NCBI GenBank assembly: GCA_036556805.1
Contig: DATBIS010000026.1
Span: 1-64,000 of the forward strand
Direction: 5' to 3'
DNA length: 64,000 nt
Source: DATBIS01 sp036556805
GTDB lineage: Bacteria > Actinomycetota > UBA4738 > HRBIN12
Part shown: positions 16,732-25,572 of the stretch, one piece after another
Position numbering within the stretch: position 1 is the stretch's first letter
Layout: every line of letters begins with the position of its first letter
Position numbers and translations under genes: made by a program
The notes under the pieces: model-generated
Told to the model about the DNA's origin: nothing
Databases searched by the model: none
What the model saw: only the letters and a program-made list of their open reading frames with translations

Positions 16732-19200
16732 GTGGTCGGCATCGTGATCGTCTCGCATTCCGGTCGCCTGGCCGAAGGAGTCGCGGAGCTTGCTCGAGAG
16801 ATGGGTGGCGCCGAGGTTCACGTGGAGACCGCGGGGGGACTCGCCTTGGAAGGGAACCCGATCGGAACCGACGCGGTGCTCGTGGCCGGGGCGATCGAGC
16901 GCGCGCAGTCCGATGACGGCGTACTGGTGCTCATGGACCTCGGGAGCGCGGTGCTGTCGGCCGAGATGGCACTCGACATGCTGCCGGAGGATCTTCGGGC
17001 ATCCGTGTCGTTGTGCGAAGCTCCCCTGGTCGAGGGCGCCGTCGCCGCCGCAGTCGCGGCGAAGCTCGGTTTGAGTCTCGAAGCCGTCGCCGCGGAGGCG
17101 CGAGGTGGACTCGCCGGCAAGGCGACGCATCTCGGGCACGACACTCCGGCCGTCGAGACGGGTCCGCGGCAAGCGACGGGACCCACACGATCGATCGTGC
17201 TCACGGTCGAGCTCCCGCACGGGTTGCACGCGAGGCCCGCGGCCAGGTTGGTGCAGGCGGCGGCGGCGTTCGATGCGGACGTCGACGTGGCAAACCGGAC
17301 CGCTGCTCGTGGGCCCGTGTCCGGCCGAAGCCTGAACGCGGTCGCGACGCTCGGGGTCGCCCGCGGACACGAGATCGAGGTGACGGCGACAGGCCCCGAT
17401 GCCGACGCCGCGATCGAAGCGGTCCGCGCCCTTGCGGCGCGATCGTTCGACGAGTCGTCCCAGGCCGATCACCCGCCGGCCGCGCTTCGAGCGGGCGCGC
17501 CCGTGTCGGTGGAGGGAGCCTTACTCGGGATCACGGCCTCGCCGGGTATCGCGCTCGGCCCGGCGCGTCGGTTCCACGTGCCGGAGCTCGACGTGCCCGA
17601 GCGTTCGGCATCGGATCCCGCCGTCGAACGTCGGACCCTCGCCCACGCCATCGAGGCCACCGAAGAGGTCATCGAGCGACAGCGGGAGGCGACGGCCGAT
17701 CGCGTCGGTCGGGAGGAATCCGCGATCTTCGAGGCGCACCTGCTCTTCCTGCGCGACGAGTCGTTGCTCGGGCCGGCCCGCCGTGCCATCGATCATGAGG
17801 GTCGGTCTGCCGCGGTGGCATGGCAGGAAGCCGTCGCGGCAGCCGCGGCGAGCTGGGAGGCCTTGAGCGAGGACTACCTCCGCGCCCGAGCGGAGGACGT
17901 TCGCAGCGTCGGTCGCCAAGTGCTTGCACGGATCCTCGGCGTCCCGGCGCCCACGGCGTCGCTCGAGAGCCCGGGCATCCTGGTCGTCGCCGATCTCGCG
18001 CCGGCCGAGGCGGCGGCCCTGGATCCGTCCACGGTCCGGGGCATCGTCTCGGCGACCGGGACGCCGACGTCGCACGGTTCGATCATCGCCCGGGCTCTCG
18101 GGATCCCGGCCGTCGTGGGTGTGGGGTCCGGGCTCCTCGCCGTCACCGACGGAACAGCGCTCGCCCTGGACGCTTCCGAGGGCCTCGTCTACGTCGAGCC
18201 GCCGGGGGCCGTCACGGCAAGGCTCGAGAAGGCCCGCGCGGCGCTCGCTTCGGAAAGGCGAGCGGCGCGAGTCGAGGCTGCCGGGGCTGCGTCCACGGCC
18301 GGCGGCGTCCCCATCGAGGTCGCGGCGAACGTGGGCTCCGTCCGCGAGGTCGTGGCCGCCGTCGAGCAAGGCGCAGACGGGGTAGGTCTCTTCCGCACCG
18401 AGCTCCTCTTCCTCGAAACCGGACCCGCATCGGAAGGGCAGCAGACCGACGTCTACCGCCGCGCCGCACAGGCGCTTGCCGGAAGGCCGCTCACGATCCG
18501 TACACTCGATGCCGGAGCGGACAAGCCGGTCCCCGGCTTGGAGCAGCCGCACGAACCCAACCCGTTCCTCGGCGTGCGCGGCATTCGATTGGGCCTGGAT
18601 CGGCCCGACCTCCTCGAGACGCAGCTCCGCGCAGTCTTGCAGGTGGCGCAGGAGCATCCGGTGCGTGTGATGTTCCCGATGGTCGCGACGCTCGAGGAGC
18701 TCGAGGCTGCCCGATCGGTGCTCGATCGGGCCCGTGCATACATCGGAGGAAGTCCTCCCCTCGAGGTCGGGGTCATGGTGGAGGTCCCCTCGGCGGCGCT
18801 CATCGCCGAGTCACTGGCTCCGCATGTGGACTTCTTCTCGATCGGGACGAACGACCTCACGCAATACACCCTCGCGGCCGACCGCGGGGATCTGCGCCTC
18901 GCGTCGCTCGCCGATCCGCTGCACCCTGCCGTCTTGCGGCTCATCCATCGAACGGTCGTGGCCGCCGGGGACCACGGGCGATGGGTCGGCGTGTGCGGAG
19001 AGCTCGCCGGCGAACCCTCTGCGACGGCCCTGCTCCTCGGAATGGGAATTCGCGAGCTGTCGATGAGCGCACCGTCGATCCCGCTCGTGAAACGCGCGGT
19101 TCGCGCCACCGACCCCGTCGCCGCGGCCGAGCTCGCGAACCAGGCGATGGCGCTCCCGTCGGCCGTCGCCGTTCGAACCTTGCTCGCACGCGAGATCTGA
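16732..19200 (+). CDS. dhaM: DhaM-HPr-Enzyme I fusion phosphotransferase
   Basis: 822 residues in three parts. Residues 1-125 are the EIIA-Dha domain with active His9 (IVSHSGRLAEG). Residues about 154-240 are HPr with His166 in LHARP. Residues about 260-822 are a full-length Enzyme I, with phospho-His448 (TPTSHGSIIAR), PEP-site motifs (FRTELLFL, EVPSAALIAE, GTNDLTQYTLAADR) and the catalytic Cys755 (VCGELAGEP). It should carry phosphate from PEP through its own domains to ADP on DhaL. E. coli DhaM has only a truncated Enzyme I domain, so this version is self-sufficient. GTG start, one base after the SdhD-like stop. Confidence 0.92.
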   Translation: MVGIVIVSHSGRLAEGVAELAREMGGAEVHVETAGGLALEGNPIGTDAVLVAGAIERAQSDDGVLVLMDLGSAVLSAEMALDMLPEDLRASVSLCEAPLVEGAVAAAVAAKLGLSLEAVAAEARGGLAGKATHLGHDTPAVETGPRQATGPTRSIVLTVELPHGLHARPAARLVQAAAAFDADVDVANRTAARGPVSGRSLNAVATLGVARGHEIEVTATGPDADAAIEAVRALAARSFDESSQADHPPAALRAGAPVSVEGALLGITASPGIALGPARRFHVPELDVPERSASDPAVERRTLAHAIEATEEVIERQREATADRVGREESAIFEAHLLFLRDESLLGPARRAIDHEGRSAAVAWQEAVAAAAASWEALSEDYLRARAEDVRSVGRQVLARILGVPAPTASLESPGILVVADLAPAEAAALDPSTVRGIVSATGTPTSHGSIIARALGIPAVVGVGSGLLAVTDGTALALDASEGLVYVEPPGAVTARLEKARAALASERRAARVEAAGAASTAGGVPIEVAANVGSVREVVAAVEQGADGVGLFRTELLFLETGPASEGQQTDVYRRAAQALAGRPLTIRTLDAGADKPVPGLEQPHEPNPFLGVRGIRLGLDRPDLLETQLRAVLQVAQEHPVRVMFPMVATLEELEAARSVLDRARAYIGGSPPLEVGVMVEVPSAALIAESLAPHVDFFSIGTNDLTQYTLAADRGDLRLASLADPLHPAVLRLIHRTVVAAGDHGRWVGVCGELAGEPSATALLLGMGIRELSMSAPSIPLVKRAVRATDPVAAAELANQAMALPSAVAVRTLLAREI

Positions 19201-19216
19201 AAGCCCCACTGCTACG

Positions 19217-19810
19217 ATGCCCGCGATCCGACCCGTGAGCTCTCCCGACGAACGCGCCGCCCGAGTCCTCGCCGCGGTCACCTATCTCCGCATTGCGCTG
19301 GTGCCGGTGATCATGGCGCTGGTGCTCGCCGGGGACGACCGGCGGCACGCGTACGTCATCGCGGCGGTCCTGTTCGCGATCGCAGCGATCACGGACCTGC
19401 TCGACGGGTTCCTCGCCCGCCGGTGGAGGCAGGCGACCACGCTCGGCAGCTTCCTCGACACGACCGCCGACAAGCTGCTCGTGTCGGGCGCGCTGCTTGC
19501 GCTCGTGGCCGTGGACCGGGCCTCCCCGTGGATCGCCTTTCTCATCATCGGGCGCGAGCTGCTGATCCTGGGACTCCGCGGAGCGGTCGCGGCCGGCGGC
19601 GAGGTCATCAGCCCGTCGATCTGGGGCAAGCTGAAGGCGAACGCGCAGTTCATCGCGATCTTCCTCGCGATCGTTCGCCCGTCCGACAACCTCGGGCCGC
19701 TCTCGATCGACGAGTACGCGATGCTCGTGGCCGCCGCCCTCACGGTGGTGTCGGCGATCGAGTACCTCGTCCGGTTCGCGTCGGTCTTCGCGCCGCGGCC
19801 CCGGCGCTGA
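19217..19810 (+). CDS. pgsA: CDP-alcohol phosphatidyltransferase (phosphatidylglycerophosphate synthase type)
   Basis: 197-residue membrane enzyme with the full family signature D-x2-D-G-x2-A-R-x8-G-x3-D-x3-D (DLLDGFLARRW...GSFLDTTADK, residues about 60-85) and about five hydrophobic helices. PgsA-type enzymes join glycerol-3-phosphate to CDP-diacylglycerol for phosphatidylglycerol synthesis, which would use the same glycerol-3-phosphate made by the preceding operon. Other CDP-alcohol acceptors cannot be excluded. ATG 19217 is assumed; GTG 19235 would also give a full domain. Confidence 0.85.
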   Translation: MPAIRPVSSPDERAARVLAAVTYLRIALVPVIMALVLAGDDRRHAYVIAAVLFAIAAITDLLDGFLARRWRQATTLGSFLDTTADKLLVSGALLALVAVDRASPWIAFLIIGRELLILGLRGAVAAGGEVISPSIWGKLKANAQFIAIFLAIVRPSDNLGPLSIDEYAMLVAAALTVVSAIEYLVRFASVFAPRPRR

Positions 19811-19815
19811 GCGCC

Positions 19816-20868
19816 GTGCGCGGCCCGGTCTTCGTCACCGGTGGTTCTGGGTTCGTGGGCGGGGCCCTCCTCCGGCGGTTGGTGACCGACGGACTCGAGG
19901 TGCGCGCGCTCGCGCGCACCGACGAGGCCGTCGGCCGCGTCGAGGCCCTGGGGGCCAAGGCCGTCCGCGGCGACGTCCTGGACCCCGCCTCGCTCGCCTC
20001 CGGCGCGCGAGGCTGCGCGGTCGCCTTTCACGCAGCCGGCGTGAACGCCGCCTGCGCCCCCGACCCCACCGAGATGCTGCACGTGAACGTCGGCGGATCC
20101 GCAAACGTGGTGCGCGCGTGCGCGGAGACGGGTGTCGGGAGGCTCGTCGTCACGTCCTCGGCGGCCGCGCTCGGCGAGCCGAGGGGGACGATCGGGCGGG
20201 AGACCTCGCCCCACCGCGGATGGTTCCTCTCGAACTACGAGCGCTCGAAGTTCCTCGCCGAACGCGCGGCGTTCGACGAGGCCCGCGGCACCGACCTGGA
20301 CGTCGTGGCGGTGAACCCCTCGTCGGTCCAGGGCCCCGGCCGGACGACCGGCACCGCGAGGCTCCTCGCGCTCGCGTTCGGCCGGGTCGTGCCGATCGTG
20401 CGCGCGACGGTGTCGATCGTCGACGTCGACGACTGCGTCGAGGGACACGTGCTCGCGGCCGAACGCGGCAGACCCGGCGAGCGGTACGTCCTGTGCGGCG
20501 CCACGCTCACGACGCGAGAGCTCGTCGACGCGCTCGAGCGCGCGACCGGCGAGCCGCGTCGTGTCCTCGTGCTTCCGCGGGCGCTCGTGTCGATCACCGG
20601 TGCCCTCGGCCGGATCGGATCCCGCGTGATGCGTCGCGAGACCGCGTGGTGTCCCGAGCTTGCGCGCGTGCTGCTGCACGGCCACGCGTACGACGGATCG
20701 CGCGCGGAACGCGAGCTCGGTCTGCGCTACGCGCCGATCGAGGACACCCTGCGGCGCACGCTCGCATGGCAGCTCGAACGCCGCCTTGCGGCGAAGGCCG
20801 GAGGCGGCCGACGTAGGATGAGTCCCTTCCGCCCGACGAGCGGCCGATCCCCGAAGGAGCGCGCGTGA
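19816..20868 (+). CDS. NAD-dependent epimerase/dehydratase (extended SDR)
   Basis: 350 residues. The N-terminal VFVTGGSGFVGGALLRRL is the extended-SDR nucleotide motif. The YERSK motif (about residue 138) holds the catalytic Tyr and Lys, and TSSAAALGE the Ser/Thr. It resembles the dihydroflavonol-reductase/3-beta-HSD-like group acting on sterols, flavonoids or sugars; the real substrate is unknown. The GTG at 19816 begins just after pgsA. The stop overlaps the glpX start (GTGA). The last 30 or so residues are Arg/Pro-rich and may be dispensable. Confidence 0.82.
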   Translation: MRGPVFVTGGSGFVGGALLRRLVTDGLEVRALARTDEAVGRVEALGAKAVRGDVLDPASLASGARGCAVAFHAAGVNAACAPDPTEMLHVNVGGSANVVRACAETGVGRLVVTSSAAALGEPRGTIGRETSPHRGWFLSNYERSKFLAERAAFDEARGTDLDVVAVNPSSVQGPGRTTGTARLLALAFGRVVPIVRATVSIVDVDDCVEGHVLAAERGRPGERYVLCGATLTTRELVDALERATGEPRRVLVLPRALVSITGALGRIGSRVMRRETAWCPELARVLLHGHAYDGSRAERELGLRYAPIEDTLRRTLAWQLERRLAAKAGGGRRRMSPFRPTSGRSPKERA

Positions 20869-21857
20869 ACGACCAACGACCCGACCGGAACCTCGCGATG
20901 GAGCTCGTGCGCGTCACGGAGGCGGCGTCGCTCGCGGCGGGCCGATGGGTGGGGCGCGGCGACAAGATCGCCGCGGACGCCGCGGCGGTCGACGCGATGC
21001 GGCTGATGATCGACTCGGTCTCGATGCACGGCACGGTCGTGATCGGCGAAGGCGAGAAGGACGAGGCGCCGATGCTGTTCAACGGCGAGGAGGTGGGCAA
21101 CGGTGACGGCCCCGCGGTCGACGTCGCGGTCGACCCGATCGACGGCACGCGCCTCACGAGCGTCGGCCAGCCGAACGCGCTCGCGGTGATCGCGCTCGCC
21201 GAGCGCGGGACGATGTTCTTCCCCGGCGCCGCCGTGTACATGGAGAAGGTCGCGACCGGACCGGAGGCCGCCGACGCGATCGACGTCGAGGCGCCGCCCG
21301 AGGAGAACGTCCGTCGCGTCGCGAAGGCGAAGGGCATCCGCCCCGAGGAGGTCACGGTGACCGTCCTCGACCGACCCCGCCACGAGGACATCATCGCGGC
21401 CGTGCGCGGCGTCGGCGCGCGCGTGTTCCTCATCACCGACGGGGACGTCGCGGGCGCGATCACCGCCGCCGCGCAGCGCACCGAGGTCGACCTGCTCCTC
21501 GGCATCGGCGGCACGCCGGAGGGCGTGATCTCCGCCGCCGCGTTGAAGTGCCTCGGCGGCGCGATCCAGGGCAAGCTCGCGCCGCGCAACGACGACGAGC
21601 GTCAGAAGCTCCTCGACCAAGGGCTCGACCCCGACGCCGTCCTCACGATCGACGACCTCGTGTCCGGCAACGACGTGTTCTTCGCCGCCACCGGCGTGAC
21701 CGACGGCTACCTCCTGCGCGGCGTTCGCTATTGGCCCGACGGCGCGACGACCCATTCGATGGTGATGCGCTCACGATCGGGCACGGTTCGCTACGTCGAG
21801 GCCGAGCACAGGTTCGAGAAGCTCGAGCGCTTCTCCCGCATCGAATACCGGCGCTGA
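20865..21857 (+). CDS. glpX: Fructose-1,6-bisphosphatase class II
   Basis: 330-residue GlpX enzyme of gluconeogenesis. Metal and substrate motifs are the N-terminal NLAMELVRVTEAASLAAGRW, IGEGEKDEAP, the DPIDGTRL metal loop and GIGGTPEGVISAAA. It converts fructose-1,6-bisphosphate to fructose-6-phosphate, the step needed to build sugars from the triose phosphates the glycerol island produces. It is coupled to the preceding epimerase by a GTGA overlap. Confidence 0.95.
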   Translation: MNDQRPDRNLAMELVRVTEAASLAAGRWVGRGDKIAADAAAVDAMRLMIDSVSMHGTVVIGEGEKDEAPMLFNGEEVGNGDGPAVDVAVDPIDGTRLTSVGQPNALAVIALAERGTMFFPGAAVYMEKVATGPEAADAIDVEAPPEENVRRVAKAKGIRPEEVTVTVLDRPRHEDIIAAVRGVGARVFLITDGDVAGAITAAAQRTEVDLLLGIGGTPEGVISAAALKCLGGAIQGKLAPRNDDERQKLLDQGLDPDAVLTIDDLVSGNDVFFAATGVTDGYLLRGVRYWPDGATTHSMVMRSRSGTVRYVEAEHRFEKLERFSRIEYRR

Positions 21858-21914
21858 GCCAAAGCGCGGCGTTTTCAATACACTGCGCGCTACAGGGACG
21901 AAAGGAAGTCGGAG

Positions 21915-22169
21915 ATGAGCGAGAAGACCATCTTGGTTTGCGATGCCTGCGGCCGGCCCGCCGCGGAAACCGTCACCATTCGCGTGGGCCGCGGCAACTT
22001 CGTCAAGGACCTCTGTGCGATGCACGTGAGCGAATTGATCTCGGGTGCTCGCAAGCCGAGGCCCGGAAGGCGCAAGGGTGTCGTGGCTGCCGCTCCCAAG
22101 AAGACCTCGGCGCGCAAAGCTCGCGGGGCGACCGGGAAGCGTCGCGGACGCCCGCGCAAGGCCGCCTAG
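21915..22169 (+). CDS. Small zinc-finger/AT-hook protein
   Basis: 84 residues. The N-terminal half has CDAC (C-x2-C, about residues 9-12) and a later C-x2-H (CAMH, about residues 35-38), a likely single zinc site. The C-terminal half is a Lys/Arg/Ala tail ending in a KRRGRPRKAA AT-hook. The arrangement suggests a small nucleoid-associated or DNA-binding protein, comparable in logic to Lsr2-like actinobacterial proteins but not recognisably homologous. The ATG is preceded by AAAGGAAG. Its 3' end overlaps the convergent winged-helix gene by 4 bases. Confidence 0.75.
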   Translation: MSEKTILVCDACGRPAAETVTIRVGRGNFVKDLCAMHVSELISGARKPRPGRRKGVVAAAPKKTSARKARGATGKRRGRPRKAA

Positions 22170-22378
22170 CCGGCGGCCCGGTAGACGCCCTTCCCCGTTC
22201 TCCGGACCTCGCCGTCCCGCGCGGCATCGGCGAGCGCCGCGAGCACGCGTCTCCGAACGTCGGGAGTTTCGAACGGGTCCACGTACCCCCGCCGGAGCGC
22301 GAGGTCCTGGATCTTCGTCCAATGCAGCGCGTCGGCCTCCTCACGCAACACCGTGAGGACGGCCTCGTGCACGTCCAT
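22166..22378 (-). CDS. Small winged-helix-like protein
   Basis: 70 residues. HEAVLTVLREEADALHWTKIQDLALRRG, a short loop, a second helix and a final GKGVYRAAG wing look like a minimal winged helix of the HARE-HTH/restriction-associated type. The ATG at 22378 overlaps the stop of the upstream LLM gene (ATGA), so it is translationally coupled to it. The function is unknown. The longer frame to 23266 on this strand is shadow of the LLM gene. Confidence 0.65.
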   Translation of the reverse strand: MDVHEAVLTVLREEADALHWTKIQDLALRRGYVDPFETPDVRRRVLAALADAARDGEVRRTGKGVYRAAG

Positions 22379-23385
22379 CAGGCCGAGCGCAGCGGTTCGA
22401 TCACGGCGTGCGCGAACAACTGGACGACCTCGGGGTGCGGCACGGCGAACGGAAGCACCCAGGGCGCGACGATGAGCTCCTCGACTCCCAGGTCCTGGAA
22501 CGCCCGCACGCGGTCGATGACCTGCTCGGGAGTTCCGGACAACGTATCGGCGCACCAGGTCTCGCGCGTCTCGTCGCGGAGGGCGTCGCCCGGAAACCCG
22601 TCGCGCGCCTCGTCCAGGAGCGCGGTCACGCCACGCTCGTCCTCGGCGACGAGCGCGTAAAGACCGACCGAGCGGCGGAACGTGTCCGGATCCCGATCGG
22701 CCGCGTCGCACGCGCGACGCACCCCGTCGAGGTTCGCGCGGTAGTCGTCGATCGTCCTGCGCCACACCGTGTTCCAGCCGTCGGCGAACCGCGCGACGAG
22801 GGAGAGAAGACGATCTCCGCCCTTGCCGCCCAGCCAGATCGGAGGATGCGGCTTCTGGATCGTCCCGGGGAGCAGGCTCGCCTCGTGAAGGCGCACGTCG
22901 CCCACCTCGAGGGTCGCCGGCTCGTCGCCGAACAGCGCCCCGAGGGCTCGCAGCGTGTCCTCGAGGTTCGCGAACCGCTCCCCCAGGGTGCCGAACGGAT
23001 AGCCGAACGCGTCGAACTCCTCGCGAAGCCATCCGGCTCCGAGCCCGAGATCGAGCCGCCCGCCCGAGATGCCGTCGATCGTCGTGGCCATCTTCGCGAG
23101 GATCGCGGGGTGTCGAAACGGCGCGCACAACACGAGCGTGCCGATGCGCACGCGCTCGGTGAGCGCGGCGATACCCGCGAGGGCCGTCATCGGTTCGAGC
23201 GAACCGAGCGGCCGTTCGTCCCCGCCGTATCGCGCGAACGTGTAGAAGAAATGATCGGAGACCCACACGGAATCGAACCCGAGCCTTTCGGCGAGTTGCG
23301 CGTGCTCGACGACACGTCGGAACGAGACCGGTTCGCCGCCGGGCAGCGAGAAGTCGTAGTGCGGCAGCGCGAGCCCGAACCGCAT
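22378..23385 (-). CDS. LLM-class F420-dependent oxidoreductase
   Basis: 335-residue luciferase-like monooxygenase TIM barrel. MRFGLALPHYDFS at the N-terminus, LGFDSVWVSDHFF, GTLVLCAPFRHPAILAKMATTID and GGRLDLGLGAGW are typical of the F420-dependent actinobacterial branch. The substrate is unknown; the many paralogues of this family reduce or oxidise diverse small molecules. The ATG at 23385 overlaps the stop of the nucleotidyltransferase gene. Together with the FrhB-like gene at 61825 it implies that the host makes coenzyme F420. Confidence 0.87.
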   Translation of the reverse strand: MRFGLALPHYDFSLPGGEPVSFRRVVEHAQLAERLGFDSVWVSDHFFYTFARYGGDERPLGSLEPMTALAGIAALTERVRIGTLVLCAPFRHPAILAKMATTIDGISGGRLDLGLGAGWLREEFDAFGYPFGTLGERFANLEDTLRALGALFGDEPATLEVGDVRLHEASLLPGTIQKPHPPIWLGGKGGDRLLSLVARFADGWNTVWRRTIDDYRANLDGVRRACDAADRDPDTFRRSVGLYALVAEDERGVTALLDEARDGFPGDALRDETRETWCADTLSGTPEQVIDRVRAFQDLGVEELIVAPWVLPFAVPHPEVVQLFAHAVIEPLRSA

Positions 23386-24734
23386 CAGAGGTAGCGGAGC
23401 ACGTCGGCCGGACCGGTCACCTCGGAGTGCGGCGGCACGTGGATGCCGAACGGCATCTTGAGGCGCGGATACACCGACACGTCGTGCGCGAGGTGCACGC
23501 CCGGATGCACGGTCACCTCGTCGCCGAGCGCGACGCAGTCCTCCACCGTGGTCGGGAGATCGAGGTCGGATCGGATCTCGCTCATCGACCCCACCACCAC
23601 CTCCGAGAGCAGGGCACCCGGCCCGACGATCGCGCCGTCGCGGATCTGGGACCGAACGATCGTCGCGCCCTCGCGAACCTCGACGTCGTCGTCGAGGTTC
23701 GACTCGCTGATCGTGACGTCGCGCCCGATCTCGCAGAAGCGCCCGATCCGGACGCCCGGGCCGATCGTCACCGAGCCGTCGGCGATCTTCTCCGCGAGCG
23801 TCGTGCCCTCGACCGAATCGCGCAACGCGAGCGACTCCGGCGCGATCCACACGTTGCGCTCGGCATCGAACGGCGGTCCGAGCAGCCGGTCCACGGACTC
23901 GAAGTTGCCGTTCAGCACGTCCACCATCGTCTCGAGATAGTCCCGCACGTTGCCGAGGTCGCCGATCCTGCGCACCGGGTGGACGTAGAGCGGCTGCCCA
24001 TTGCCCACCAGCCAAGGCAGCAGGTCCTTGCCGAAGTCCAGGCGCCTCGTCCGCAGTCGATCGATCTCGGGATCGTTCGCGAGCTCGCGCAGCCGCTCCG
24101 TCTCGACGATGTAGAAGCCTGCGTTCGTCATGAGCGGCAGGCTGCGGAACTCCTCGTCGCTCGCGACGTGGAAATGCTCGCGGAGCTCCGCGAGCGTGGG
24201 CTTCTCGACGAACTCGCGCACGCGGCCGCCGTCGTCGACGAGGATCACGCCGTACTTCTCGGCGACCTCGTCGGGCTCGCGCGTCATCGCCGCGATCGTC
24301 ACGACGGCCCCCGACTTCTCGTGCGCGCGAAGCATCGGCTCCAGGTCGAAGTCGATGATGGAGTCCGTGGGGAAGATCAGCGCCCGTTGCGTGATGTCCC
24401 AGTGCTCCATCAAGCGAAGCGTCGAGTCGGCGCTCCCCGTCGACAGCACGTCGTACTTCACCGGGGAGTACTTCACGTCGACGCCGAACCCCTCGCCGTA
24501 TCCGATCAGCACCTTGATCTGATATCGGTTCTCCTTGCCGTGGGCGATGATGTAGTAGTCCTTCACGCCCTCGCTGGAGAGGATCTGCAGTACCCAGCGG
24601 ATGAGGCGGCGTCCGAGGAACGACATCGCGGCCTTCGAACGGAGGTAGCCGGGCGCCTTCAGGGTCAGCGGTCTGGCCCGAACGCCCTGGCCACCCGCCA
24701 GGCCGAGCCCGACGAGGTCCGTGAGGTCGGCCAC
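23385..24734 (-). CDS. Sugar nucleotidyltransferase with left-handed beta-helix domain
   Basis: 449 residues: a nucleotidyltransferase domain (residues 1-250, LGLAGGQGVRARPLT loop, then IFPTDSIIDFD as the metal-site strand and EFVEKP) followed by hexapeptide repeats (about 310-430, e.g. DGSVTIGPGVRIG). This arrangement belongs to NDP-sugar pyrophosphorylases such as mannose-1-phosphate guanylyltransferase or GlgC/RmlA relatives. The usual K-P-M/L segment after the nucleotide loop is altered to KAPGYLRSKAAM, so sugar specificity is unclear. The GTG start at 24734 begins a few residues before the fold. Confidence 0.82.
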   Translation of the reverse strand: MADLTDLVGLGLAGGQGVRARPLTLKAPGYLRSKAAMSFLGRRLIRWVLQILSSEGVKDYYIIAHGKENRYQIKVLIGYGEGFGVDVKYSPVKYDVLSTGSADSTLRLMEHWDITQRALIFPTDSIIDFDLEPMLRAHEKSGAVVTIAAMTREPDEVAEKYGVILVDDGGRVREFVEKPTLAELREHFHVASDEEFRSLPLMTNAGFYIVETERLRELANDPEIDRLRTRRLDFGKDLLPWLVGNGQPLYVHPVRRIGDLGNVRDYLETMVDVLNGNFESVDRLLGPPFDAERNVWIAPESLALRDSVEGTTLAEKIADGSVTIGPGVRIGRFCEIGRDVTISESNLDDDVEVREGATIVRSQIRDGAIVGPGALLSEVVVGSMSEIRSDLDLPTTVEDCVALGDEVTVHPGVHLAHDVSVYPRLKMPFGIHVPPHSEVTGPADVLRYL

Positions 24735-24777
24735 GTCCGGATGATAGTGCGCCGGACGGAAACCCGCCGCGGCGAAG

Positions 24778-25572
24778 CTACGGCGCCGGCGACGGAACCG
24801 TGTTGTGCAGCGCGAGCGTGCCCGACATGATTTCCGCGCCGGTGGCGTCTCGGACGACCACCCGCGCGTAGTCCGAGAGATCACGCTTGAACCGCTGGGC
24901 CACGTCGGCGCTGCCGGCCGTGTTGAGCCCGGGGATCTTCCCCACGAGGGCCTTCCCGCCCGTCCCCTTCTCGAGCGTCACCGTGTACGGGAAGGGAGGC
25001 CGATCCACTGCTGGGAGCCCCACGATGCTCACGATCACGAAATCAGCGCCGGCGAACGAGTTGAGCTCGACCGCGACCCCGTTCGACAGAGTTCCCTCGG
25101 GTCCGGCGAGGACCGCAGAGTAGACGGTGTCACGTGGATCGGTCGAACGGCTGTTGGACAGGAGCTGCGCGAATCTGTCCGTTGCCTCTTGGACACGCCT
25201 CGAGGCCTCCCGCGCCCGCTCTTCCAGGCGATCGGCCCGGCCGGCCATGACGGCGCCCCACCCGAGCCCGGAGATCGCGATCATCGCGGCGACCAACGCC
25301 GCGGCGCTCAGCCGGCCGCGGCGAGCCCACGGCGAGCGGCGACCACCGGCGGCCTCCCTGATCACTCCCGCCACCCGCGCCTCGAGCTCCTCCGGCGGCG
25401 ACGCGGGCGCGAGCGAGTACGGCAGCAGCGCGGCCGCGCGGTGGAGGTCGTCCGCCTCCTTCCGGCACGCGGCGCACCAGGCGAGGTGCCGGTCGATGAG
25501 CGCGGCGTCCCGCGTCGTGAGGGAGCCGAGCGCGAGCTCCGGCATCAGGTCGCGGGCGACCGTGCAGTTCAC
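24778..25572 (-). CDS. Zinc-type anti-sigma factor (RskA-like)
   Basis: 264 residues. The N-terminal zinc anti-sigma domain has HLAWCAACRKE (H-x3-C-x2-C, about residue 29-36). A single transmembrane helix (about 85-110, LVAAMIAISGLGWGAVMAG) and a coiled-coil-like stretch follow, then an extracytoplasmic domain resembling the RskA C-terminal domain. It should hold the sigma factor encoded just upstream at the membrane. The GTG start overlaps the sigma stop by 4 bases, so the two are made in step. Confidence 0.86.
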   Translation of the reverse strand: MNCTVARDLMPELALGSLTTRDAALIDRHLAWCAACRKEADDLHRAAALLPYSLAPASPPEELEARVAGVIREAAGGRRSPWARRGRLSAAALVAAMIAISGLGWGAVMAGRADRLEERAREASRRVQEATDRFAQLLSNSRSTDPRDTVYSAVLAGPEGTLSNGVAVELNSFAGADFVIVSIVGLPAVDRPPFPYTVTLEKGTGGKALVGKIPGLNTAGSADVAQRFKRDLSDYARVVVRDATGAEIMSGTLALHNTVPSPAP

